Shown piece after piece: positions 25,709-37,965 of a stretch of 64,000 bases of DNA (position 1 is the first letter of the stretch; every line of letters starts with the position of its first letter). The stretch covers positions 19,327,001 through 19,391,000 of the forward strand of contig NC_061779.1 of the NCBI RefSeq assembly GCF_022458985.1, written 5' to 3'. The notes below the pieces were generated by a model. That model saw only the letters and a program-made list of their open reading frames with translations, was not told where the DNA came from and ran no database searches. Both the position numbers and the translations under genes were made by a program. Origin of the DNA: Mugil cephalus (lineage: Eukaryota > Chordata > Actinopteri > Mugiliformes > Mugilidae).

Positions 25709-25893
25709 TGAGGTGGGGTATACCGTTCTATCACAGGGTTAACACACAGAGACAAACATCCGTTCATGTTCACATGGACACTTATGGCCAAATTAGAATC
25801 ACCAATTAACCTAACAAGCACGTCTTTAGACTGTGGGCGGCCAACCTTCATGCCATAAGCACCCTGTGCTAACCACTGCTCCACTGTTCCATT
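25709..25893. repeat. abundant teleost interspersed repeat, antisense copy
   Basis: 'ttctatcacagggttaacac', 'aattagaatcaccaattaac', 'ctttagactgtgggcgg' and 'gctaaccactgctccactg' match the same family as 19,885-20,117. It lies upstream of APPL2. Confidence 0.85.
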
Positions 25894-26728
25894 ATCTAAA
25901 AATGCTGAAATGATTGGCAATGACACATTTATTATTATGGTTTTTTACAGGTCTTGGACGCTTGTAAATTAAATCAGATGACATAAAAATCACATAGTAA
26001 GCATTACATTAGAGAACATGACTTTTCATTTAATCATCCATGATGAGATCAGTCGAAGGGAGTTTTTTTTTGTGCAGCATCTGCAGGAAGTGTGACATAA
26101 TAAGACAGCTAGCATCTCTTACAGTACTCTGGGTATCTTATGCTTACTGTTTGTGAGTTACAATTGTGCAAAAACCTGAAAGGCTGATAACTTCATGAAC
26201 TTTTGGGTAGGTAAAAATCATGTTTATGCAGTTTACTGCCTTACTATCTATATCCAACGTGCATCTACACCTGAAAAAAAATTATAACTATACTTTTATT
26301 TAACTATCCATTTACTATGTAATTAACAAGAAATGAAATCTAATATTAACTAAGTTTCAGTCAAAAACCAAAACAGTGATCAAAATTGAACTTACAGGAA
26401 CTTGACTCCCTCTTGTGAAATATTGAAATATTATTGACATTTGTTATGGTGTGGTGTCATGGAGACAGTCATTTTTCTAAGATTATGTGTCATTCCTGTT
26501 TCAAGTAGGCATGTTTTGATAATAAGCGCTGCAATTCTCTATGTAACCACATGGGGCCACTGTTGAACTACAATTGTAAAGACCGTTAGCCATCCATAGC
26601 TTGTTTCCACTTTAGCTCTTAGCATCCATGCCTTTCTGTAAATACTTAATATTTACAAATAAATATAAATTAAATCTCATTTCATGCAAAAATCCTCCAG
26701 AGTTTGTGTTTCCAGTGTTTTTACTGCT

Positions 26729-26740
26729 ACCGGAAGTGGG
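26729..26740 (+). promoter_or_regulatory. candidate ETS/GABP site in APPL2 proximal promoter
   Basis: ACCGGAAGTGGG lies 135-146 bases upstream of the APPL2 start codon, with a GC-rich 'gggcccgcctcc' just downstream. There is no TATA box, so this looks like a housekeeping-type promoter. Site use is inferred from the motif. Confidence 0.4.
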
Positions 26741-26874
26741 TGAGATCAGACTGGGCCCGCCTCCAAATCCTACGTGTTCCTCTGGTTCCTCTCACCCGCG
26801 CAGAGGATACTGGGAAACCGAGTCCGCTCTGAATAATTCAAGCCCCTGGTCCTTGCTCCTCCAACGCTAACAAG

Positions 26875-29800
26875 ATGCCGGCCGTTCATCACAAACTGCT
26901 CCTGGAGGACGCTTTACAGGACAGTCCTCAGGTAGGCCTGCGCTTGTTTTATCACGTTTGAAGAGACTGCCGCCACATTAAAGGCGTTACGAGAGCTGAA
27001 GTTAGCTTATCATCCCAGAGAGTATCCTGCTCCCGTTGTAGGCTCTTTCCACTGGTCGATGACAGCTCTCAATTGTCACATTGTTATGGGAATATAATCC
27101 TCTGTCAACAGTGACTACGTCCGTCTGCAGTCAACACGGTTGTAGCTCTAACAGCATGTCATATCTGTCTGTTCGCTGTTTTTGTTTTTCTTGTCTTTAC
27201 TAGGCTAGCGCCCGTCACAGGGCTTCCCTCCCACTGCCAGAGGCTCTTTTCAGGTGTACATCCAGACTGTAGTCACTCACATCCATATAGCTCAGCCAGA
27301 TTCACTCTGCTGCAACCCCTTTTATTTCCCCCAATGTCGTATGAAGTTAGGTTCTGGGCCTAACTCTGCTCCAGAGCCCAAATGGGCCTGATTCACAGGA
27401 GGGGTGGGAGGGGTTTCCATTATCGGACTGCCCTGGAATTAGTCAATAACCGGACAGAGTCATACCATATGCTTCATCCTTGCAGGCTTTAAAAGGCAGT
27501 AATAGCGCTAGATAGGTATGAATGTGAGTGGTGGTGGGGTTAAATTACAGGACGGGTTTTGCTGTTGTGCACATTGCTTTAGTTCTGCTGTGTGTTGCAT
27601 CACTCTTCCTCCAAACAGGGCTGACCTCTGTGATTGTTCTGCCTAAGTGCATCTCATGCTGGAGGCTCATTTCTCCTCTTAAACTTTTCGTCCTTCCAGT
27701 GCAGCTTCTTACGAGAGCACGGGCCCGCTGCCTTTCCACAGGTCGACAGTACTCCTGATAAATTGCCGTTGTTGTGCAATGATCGACTGCTCTTCTGTGA
27801 CACTGGTCTAAAGGATTAAAGTGTAAACAGACTTGACACACCTGATGGGTGTGTCCCTGTCTGCTGTATCTGCCCTGCCTTGCAGCACCTGTTCACGAAA
27901 AAAAAAAGAAGCTCCATCCCAACAGGAATATCTCAGTTTGCATAGGCTGCCTGCAGTAAAATCACCATGGCATTAGTCTCACTTCCAAGTTGTACTTGAG
28001 TAGGCTGTAAATGCCCTCATTTCTTTTACTCAGTGTCCTATTTTAACTTCCACCACTGTCCTCACATTTATTTTATGATAACGGGTGTGTACCCAAACTA
28101 GACAAAGCAGGTTTATCAGGATTAGATTTACTGCCTACTGTCTATGCTCACACATAGACAGAATTTATGTTGGTGTTTGGTGCACTAGGCATGGTAAGAA
28201 ATAAGAAAAAATTACTGAGAGCGTAGGAAAGTTTGGTTTTAAATAGCAGGAACTGTGAAGATGAGTGTGGAAAAAAAGAGCAGGGAGTGTACAAATGTTC
28301 ACAGCATTAAGGATTGATTCAGGCTCTATAGGCAGCCTGTACTGTAAAGTGGCATTCAGCGAATCCAGTCACAGATGGGAAGAAAATGTTGTTGTGGTGT
28401 GAGGTTTTAGTCCTGATGGACTACAGCCTCCTCTCAGAGCAGTAGGAGTGGCTCAAATGGTCTGTGTCCGGGGTGAGAGGGGTTGGTTGTAGTCTCTCCT
28501 GCCTCCCATCAATTTGAAACTAGATCAACTCTGGCTTAAGAATTGTATTTATGATTAAAGCCACTGATTATTTTTGTGTTCATTTGCAGGCTATGCTCGA
28601 TTGCCTGCCTTTGATTTATGTACGAAAATAAATAAATAATTAAAACTCCCCATTATGAGGTGCCACATGAACCGAATCTTTACAACTTGCAACAAATGGA
28701 TAATGATGATAGTTTCTGAGAATCTAAGAAAATGTCCTCGACTTGTTAGCTTTATCCGAACAATAGAACCAAATGTGTCCTATTTTTATATATATATATG
28801 TAAAAATAAATTAAACATATTAATTTCAGATGATAAAAGTCTGTTTCCATTTGTTTCACTATACTGTCGTCAGTTAATTCTAAAGAAAGTTTGACTGTTT
28901 TGTCCCGCAGACTCGCTCTTTGCTCAGCGTGTTCGAGGAAGATGCGGGGATGCTCACAGACTACACCAACCAGCTGCTACAATCAATGCAGCGGGTGTTT
29001 GGAGCCCAGGTACTGAACAAAACACAGACACGCGCACGCACTCGGAGTCCTCTTCTTTAGCTGTGTGAAACAGACACATGTGTTCAAACACAGAAGAAAA
29101 CCAAGGAGATTCTTTTCATCACTAAACTCCAGTGCAGCAGGGTAGTGTTTTGATTTGGTGTGGAAGGTTATTCTTGCTTTTTGTTTAACAAAGTGATCTG
29201 AGCTCAAAGGTCCAGCTGGTCAAATGAAACTCCGTGGTTTTGTGTCATGTGCGGAGGCTTACAAAGCTTCACCGAGCATCATGCTCAAACGTTCTGCTGC
29301 TGCAACCGTACGCAATTTAGAAAAACATTGCTGTAGACCTTTTCTGAACCAAGAGTAGTTCACCGATACGCCTGGCATTTATCTGACCCGTCGCCCCGTG
29401 CTTTTTTAAAGGAATTATCATGTGAACCCTGATTCAACTGTTCCCCCTCGCTTCCTTTTATTCCTTCGTGATACACTAGAGCTGGGGAGTGAATGACACA
29501 TGTAGACGCAAGGGATGAATCCCTGGTAGTGCAGCCCATTAACATTTGGTCTCCCCTCTATCTGTTTCTGCACAGAGTGAAATGGGATTAGCCACAGAGC
29601 AGCTCTCACAGCGACTTCTGGAGTACGAGAAGAAAGTAAGTCTGGGTGGCATGAGAGTAACTTACTTCTCTCGTTGCTAATGCGGGTGAAATGATTCAAG
29701 TGACTCTGCTGACGTGCTCCAACAATTACATGTATTATCGCACATTGTAGTATTATTATTTTTGTGAGCTAGTGTTTCATTCAATCCAGTTTATGACAAA

Positions 29801-32800
29801 TTTATGACAAATCCCATGCTCCGGTATGAAATGACCACGTTTCCCACGCTGTTTTAACATAGAGTGAACTTTAGAAAACTCATTAAGGGTGTGCAAGACT
29901 ATTGTATTGTTTACTCGGATGCATTTGATTCTCCAGTTTCCCTAATGTATTGGCGAGTGAGTGTGCATCGTGTTTAAGCGCTGCTGTGGAGACACACCTG
30001 TTAGCATTAACATTTTCATCTGAACTCATGCCCTTGTGTGAGTTTGCATGCCCCTGCCACATGACAGATTTGCATGTTAAATCTCTGCACGTGAAAAAAC
30101 ACTTGGAGAAGGAGCACCTCTCTTCTGTCATGGGCTCTCATTTTAAGTGGCTAGCAAGAAGTAAAAAATCAAACAAAAAACAAAAACAGAATAGCTACTG
30201 CAGTCAACGCAGTAGGTCTATTAAATCATGAAAAAGGGAGCGTTCGGAGCTGATGAATCTGTTGGAACTTTCCTGGACCGCAGAGGTGATGCTGGTCGGG
30301 GAAAATCTGCAGCTGATGCATTTTTAATACCTCTAAACGAGGGTTAAAACTCAGCATCTTAGCGCTAGATTTATTAGTGTCTTTGGCAGAGCGGGGTAAC
30401 TTCTTAGCCCTTAATGTAGCTGTTTCATGGCTCGACCTTTTCTGTCTCCCCTATTTTTTCCATCTAGAATTTTGCCCTTGGAAAGGGTGACGAAGAAGTA
30501 ATCAACACGCTGCAGAACTTCGCCAAATCTGTTGGGGAGGTGAGGCCCTTGCTTCCAGTTTGCTTGTTTTATGGGTGTATATTTATGTGCAGAACAGAGG
30601 GATGATGAACTGCTGCAGAGTCTGCAGTTGGTTCTTTATCACATTACCAAGGATACTGCACCTGTGCTTCCCTCGCTGGCTGGAGAAAATGACCTCAGTG
30701 AAAAGACCTACTCACTGAGTATCATCCCCGTCAGACCGGAAATACTCGTCTAAGATCGGGGTGGATGGATGAATGGAAGGAAGCAGCAGCGGGTGGATGC
30801 GTGAAGGAGGAGTGTGCTGGTTCTGGTGTGCGGACCAAACAGATGGGCCTGCCACTGTCCCCCACGGCCGCGCAGTCAGCATACAGGACGCACACATATG
30901 CTCGGAGGACGCGGCATGATTGTTTTTTTGACCTTTCACCTCGTCGTGTACAGATGAGGACTCATTTCACAGTGATTATTAGCCCTACAGCCCTGCAGCC
31001 CTACGGCGCTGCTCAACCTAATCTTGTGAACTTTAGCACTTGCTAAATCACTCAGATTAAAGAGGACGTCGGCTCGGTGAAAGTTGGCTCATGGCTTGTT
31101 GATAAGCCCAGGGAATAATAGCCCATTCTGCTTGTTTGTGCGGATCGCCGTCCTGTTTCCAATATCAGAGTAAATAGGAGGTTTTATTAGTCTTCCCAGA
31201 ATGTGCTCGTCCACAGTCTGGGTTTATTCTCATATAAGGGAGGCATTTTCTTCCTTTATGTCCCTATTTCACTGAAAATGTAATTTTCCAGCCTGCTGCC
31301 TCACAATGTTAGTGTAAATATTAAAATCAGCTGAAATCCCTCAAGATGTTTGGCATGGGTTTGTTGCGCACCGCCTGAAATGTGTAATCTGTTTTGTATG
31401 GTCCAGCTCAACTCGCTCCACTCCGAGCTAGCCAACCAGATGGCTGACAGCATGGTCTTCCCCTTGATCCAGTTCCGAGAGAAAGACCTCACAGGTAGCA
31501 GACGTATTCAAGAAAGTCATGTCATAAAGCATTCGACCGTGTCGGTTTTGTCTGAGAGAACTTGCGCAACAATGCTTGTCTCAGAATCTGTGGCGGAGTT
31601 TGTTTGTAATCACTTTCCAAATTTTGAATTTTCCAGAGATCAGCACGCTGAAGGAAATATTTGGCATCGCCACTGATGGTTAGTGCAGACCATATTCAGA
31701 AAAAGTAAAACATGCAGTGGTCACTATCTGGTGCTCATGTCCTTTTTGTTGTGTGGTGTAGAGCACGAGGCAGCTATGGTCAAGTACAGCCGGTTGCCCA
31801 AGAAGAAGGAAAATGAAAAGGTATAGTAAATGCAAAGCGCTTCCTCAGCTTCACTGGTGGCTGCTCTTTTTCTCATTGATCACAAGCTGTTACATAAAAG
31901 GCCTTACAGTGCAGTACTGCCATCGTTAATTCAGTGTGACTGTTTTATAAGCGTTTGAAATACAAATAGATGACATTAAAACATCCTCTGCTTCCACGAG
32001 CAGATAAGAAATAAGATTCTTTCGCTGTTTGAGTTTATTGTCAGCATGTCTCTTTGGAGGCAGAGACAAGACGACTTAGTTGCTCATTTATATACGTGTG
32101 TGTTAGTGTAGCCTAGGACAAGTGTTTGCATATGTATGGGTGTGTGTCTGTGCAAACCTTGATAGTGAATGAATGTCATGTTTACGCCTCTCCTTTGTGG
32201 ACAGCTGAAGGCAGACCTGGTGAAGGAGGTGGCCTACACCCGCAGAAAGCAGCACCAGGCCTCTCTGCAGTATTACTGCGCCCTCAACGCCCTGCAGTAT
32301 CGCAAGAGAGTGGCTATGCTCGAGCCTATGCTAGGTTACACCCATGCTCAGGTACTGAACTACAGCTGACCTATAAAGCCACATCACTATTACAAGGTCA
32401 GCTATCAAAAATGACAAATGATTTCCTCAGTGTACTGATTCAGATCACAGAGGAGAGTTATTAAAATGTGACGTGTTTGTTGAATGTAAAGGTCCGGGGG
32501 TCTGTAAAGTTATATATAAGAAACATAATAATGTTATCTCTTATCGTGCAGATCAGCTTTTTCAAGAAAGGCATCGAGCTGGTGTCTAAGAAGATGGACA
32601 CTTTTCTCGCCTCGGTTTCCAACATGACACAGAGGTAAGGAATATCTTACCAAGAAGTGATGAACCAAGGCTTTTCAGTTGTAATCCGCTGAGGCATAGA
32701 AATCGTCCCTAATATTCCCATGTCTCTGTCTTGGAATTTAATGCTCAATTTGTGCAAAATAAAAAGACATTTGAAACGTCGGTTCAGATGGATTTTGACC

Positions 32801-35800
32801 GTATTAAAACTTTTCATCCTGTCTAGCATCCAGGCCCAGCTGGACTCGGAAGCGGAGGCCATGCGCATGGCCCAGAGGGAGCTCCTGTCTGTGGAAGACA
32901 CCATCTATATGCCAGATAAGGACATTGAGCCCGTCAATCGCACACTTATCCAGAAGGCTGGCTACCTCAACATTAGGAAGTAAGATTTATTACACTCATT
33001 ATGGCCTCAGGGAACTGGTCTTGGTAGACGACACATCAGAGGGTGTCTTTAATAAAAAATACAAGAGGAGAAAGCAAAAATTGTGAATGAGTCTAAATAA
33101 TCCAACACCGCAGAGGAGTGATTTTTGGCCTTTCCTGCTAAAGTTGCTCAAAATATTATCCACACAAGCACAGTAAACAAAATGTCTGTCACCGCAGACA
33201 AGGTGGGTCAGGTAACATGTTGACAACGTGCACAGTCAGCTTATTGTAGCGTAGATATATGAGAAGGGAAACTTCCTTAATGGCTTCAGGGGATAAAACT
33301 GCAGTGTAGCTCGCACTGTGATTTAGTGAAATGTCAGAGCTGTCAAACTCTGTCTCTCGCTCATATACATCCAAAGTCTTTGACAAATGTCTGTGACACC
33401 GGAGAAAAGGTTTCCACAGAATGCTATTCTGTTTAATGACACACACTGCCAGCAGCCTCAAACACTTGTCAAATGGAGCTGAGGCCAGAGAACATTTGCT
33501 ATTTCAAATGGTTTCAGAATATTAAGGGTCTGAGTCACCCATGGCTGGTAAGTCATGGACTTACCAGATATTTATCAACGAAAATTTATTGGGGGGTATT
33601 TTCTGAAGAGAATTTATGAGAGGAAAGTTTATAGATGAGTCATGCGCATGAAGCTTAGCTGCGAAATGAAGAGGCTTACGGTCAAACTGCATTTTAGCTC
33701 GATAAGTCTTTTGTGACAGATGTGTGCCTGTCTAAATGATAACTTTTGAACATTTAGTTTATCACACGGGTTAATATCAAATGCATCAGGTATTATTTTT
33801 TATGTCTTTATTATTGGGAAGGATTAATAAAGATAAGTTTGCTTGTAAAAAATACTTAATTAATCAAAAGAAAATGAATTAAGATTAATTAATTGTGCCT
33901 TTCCAGGTGGAGTTTATATGTTCTCCCGGTGTCTGTGTGGCTTTTCACTGGCTACTTTGGTTTCCTCCCACCTCCAAAGACATGCTCGTTAGGTTAATTG
34001 GTGACTCTAAATTGACCCTATGTCGAGTGCAAATGGTTGTTGGTCTGTGTGTTAATCCTGCCATAGGCTGGCGACCTGTGCATGGTGTTGCTGACTTCTT
34101 GCCCAATGACAGCTGGGATAGGCTCCAGCAACGTCCGCGACCCTAGTAGGATTAAGCGGTAGTAGAAAATAAGATGAGATGAGATGAGATGTATTAAGTG
34201 TCCCTAGGACTGAGCCCTGTGGAAATCCATGTGGTCTTTGTTCTTTAGGCAATCAGCATTCATGAATGTTGATCAAAACCATGAATCAATTTGTAAAACA
34301 ATTTGTATGTCAGCCCATATAGCATTAAAATACAATGAATTTATTTGACTAAGCAGTTTATTATACGTTATAGCATTCTGTGGAGTTTCTGACGATGATA
34401 AGACGCATGTGTAGATTGAAATGAAATGGTTTTGTGCTTTAAATTGTGTGGATTAAAAAAAAAACTGTAAGAGAGAGAAGTATTATGAGGAGTATTTATT
34501 CCCGGTCGTGCACAATTAGGTGTTAGCTCCAGTGATTTGTCATCAGGGTTATGAATAATAGGAAGACTGCTGATGGTTTTTCAATGAGAGGAAATAATAA
34601 TGCAGAAATAAAGGCCATGTTTGTGTACTGCTAACTTGATAAAGAAAATTGATGACATTTTTCAGGCTCTGTTATATGTATCTGTGACATTTGATAATTG
34701 AGGAGACGGGCGGATTTTGGATGGAAATAGTGTTGCGTTACATTTACATTTTTAAAGAGGACAAAAAAAAAAAAAAAATGAAAGAGTCATTATTCTGTGT
34801 GAATCCAACATTGACACGCTGTCCTTCAATGCACTTCTTAATGGTCTGACAGAGCTTTGATGTTTTTGAAATATGCTGTCGGTATTTTTGGACACCCACG
34901 CCTCATGTCTCTCTGCTCACAGAGTATCATTGCTGCCTCTTGCCCTTGGAATATGTATCACATTATCCAAAAGTGGTGGTAAAAAAGTGTAACCTTTCAA
35001 CATTAATATATTTTCTACAATTTTGTTTTGTTTTAATTTTGTCGAATTAATCAAAATGTCCAAACACGAAGGCCAGAAGGTCACATCTAAAATGATTTGT
35101 GCAGCCTAATTATGACATAGTATAGTGTTGGTGGTGGCCTTTGTATTTATTGCACTGGACCTTATCAGTTCGCGCCCTGTGCAGTTGCCACATTTAGTGA
35201 GATGCTAAGATGAGACTGTATTGATCCCCGTGGGGAAAGGTTGGTGTTAAAGCTGCGGGGCAAGACAGTGCAAAAATAGAGAAGAAAGTTCAGCAACTAC
35301 TACTGGTCTGTCATTCATGTGGATGTTACATGTACCACCCACCAAGACCAGCCCAGACACCCCCACGGCAATGACACCAGCAGGATGCAGTCTGACTCAG
35401 ACACACACACACAAAAACGCTTTAGGGACAACTAAAAAAAACATGAAGAACAGCACAAGTTGTTGACCTGGCCTCCAGATTCACTAGATTCACTGGATGA
35501 GACCCCTCCCCTCAACCCATAGAACCCAGATGCCCCCACTAACAACAGCCACCCTCAGAAGACCCATGTCCATCCTCTGATGAGTCAGAACAGGAGTTCA
35601 TATACTGTACGATATAGTGTCCGTAATTTGAAGAACAAAACCTGTGTCCACATACTTCCACATCTTGTTCTTCTGCTCCAGTAAAACAGGCCTGGTGACC
35701 ACAGCTTGGGACCGACTATACTTCTTCACCCAGGGAGGGAACCTGATGTGCCAGCCACGCGGGGCGGTGGCGGGGGGCATGATTCTAGACCTGGACAACA

Positions 35801-37916
35801 GCTCCGTCATGGCCGTGGAGTGCGAGGACCGCCGCTACTGTTTCCAGATAACCTCTCCATCAGGAAAGACGTATGTGCGCCTTTCTCCGTACACAGCAGA
35901 GAGCTTGTTGACACGGTGGAGACATTTTTATTAAACCCTCTGCACTGCCGTCCGTGTCAATAGGTCGATGATCCTACAGGCTGAGAGCAAAAGGGAGTAC
36001 GAAGAAGTAAGTGTGAAGAGGCAGTTGAAACGGCTGGCTGGGTTTGATCGCCTTCGTTGTTTTACATCTTCATCACATATTTGCTGCTACAAGTATCTGT
36101 CAAGAACAATGGAGGAGCTGCCAAGTCTCATTTGTGTGGTTTTTATATCTGGATTTTGTGCTTGGTCGCATCTGACTGGCCTGTCATAGCTGGTATCTGT
36201 CAAGTGATTTCAGGCTAAGTGTGCCAGAACTAGAACAAGACCTAATGCGGACGTCTGTGTTTCTTTCTCAGTGGATCTGTACCGTGAACAACATCTCCAG
36301 ACAGATCTACCTGACCGACAACCCAGAGGTAAAGAATGTTTGAATGTTATCACACAGACACACGCGGCTTTAAAAAGGTGCGGACTAGACATGACATCCT
36401 GGATAAAACTTTGGTTAATTATTCACAAACTCTGCTATGATTATACACTTTGTACACACTAAAATAAAACTTAGGGAAAGGTAATTGTTTTGTGCTGTCA
36501 CACAGACCACACTCCCTCTTTTCTTTTGGATCCAAAAAAAAAAAGAAGAGCAAACCTTTGGAAGTTTGCCACGGTATAAACAATTAACAGAGGCGTAACC
36601 AGAAAAAGCTGCACTGCCAGAACCTGCAAATTGCACGTTTGTCACCTCAGGAGCAAACGCACAGCTTTTGTTGGGTTTCTAGCAAATAGAGTAGCTTTGT
36701 ACACACGGTAGAAACCACTGAATATTCATTCCTTTAGAAATGCATGTGAAACGTTGCTAATGAAGTACAGTGCTCCAAACAGCAGATGGAGAATGACTTC
36801 ACTTCCAGCTTATCTAATTATTCCCATTGTTAAAGTTGTGTAATTTGCCGTCATTGTGGCAGTGTGGGTGTCGGTGGGAAACTGCACGGACTCGCATTCA
36901 TTTGTCAGTTGTTTGTGGATAGGCCCGTCGCACTACAAGCTGCACGGAGCAAACATAGAGTTGTTCCACTCTGCTGAAGATATCTAAATGACTCACCGCC
37001 ATGACTCAGAGATGCTTCACTGTCCTCTGTTTCCTGATTCTTAGGCCGTTGCCATTCGGATGAACCAGTCCGCCATCCAGGCAGTCACCCCCATCACCAG
37101 CTTCGAGAAGAGACAAGAAGGTTCACCCAACCCTGACAGGTCAGTTACATGTCGGTCATGAGTAGCTAAGCTGTGTGTGTGCTTGTGTCAGGCTGCATCC
37201 TGCTGGGGGTGGCTGCTGTCATCAAGGAGTGTCATCGCTATGGGGTGGGGGGGTGTGGTCTAGGTGGTACATGTCTAAGTGAAATCCATATGAATGCCAG
37301 GTCCAATCGTTTCCCAGCAGGACAATGAATTGTCACAACATGGTCAGTGTTGTTAACTTGTCCTGTCAGTGGTTTTAATGTTGTGGCTGATGGGTGTGTA
37401 CCTCTACTTTGCAAAGGCAAGTCTGTCAGAAACAAAAGTCAAGGGCACATATGTGACCAAAATGACAGGAGACAAATTCGATCTCATGAAGAGGGTATCT
37501 TCTGTAGTTTAATCTTTTTGTTGGAAATTTATTCTTAAGGACTCATTTCTTTGGATTTGGAATTTCATGGTCAGCGTTGTGGTACTGATCACTGACTGAC
37601 ACGCTTTATGAGATAGAAAATGTGAACCTATCCTTCACTGATCCATGGATGTTTTTTCCCTCATTTTAAACTCATGTTCATCCTTCTTCTCGTTTTTTTC
37701 AGAGCAAAGCCAGGAGCTGTTCACGCTGCCAGCGGTGCTTCCCAGAAAACCGGAGCCGCTCCGGAACCAGAAGACCTGATAGCCCCTGGGACGCCCATTC
37801 AGTTTGACATCATGCTGCCAGCCTCAGAGTTCCAGGACCAGAACAGAGCCGGGGGGAGGTGAGGGGCCAGCGGAGACAGGAAATTTATGTGGGTGCTTGT
37901 TTGCGTGTTGAGAGAA

Positions 37917-37965
<49 letters not shown>

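Larger units (their letters stand above)
21720..26700. other. intergenic region between divergent C12orf75 and APPL2
   Basis: No coding exon was found. It holds a family B repeat (22,670-22,800), AT-rich low-complexity DNA (23,340-23,390), a telomere-like tract (23,950-23,973), an inverted repeat with two CRE sites (24,305-24,762) and a fish interspersed repeat (25,709-25,893). The rest shows nothing I can name. Confidence 0.65.
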
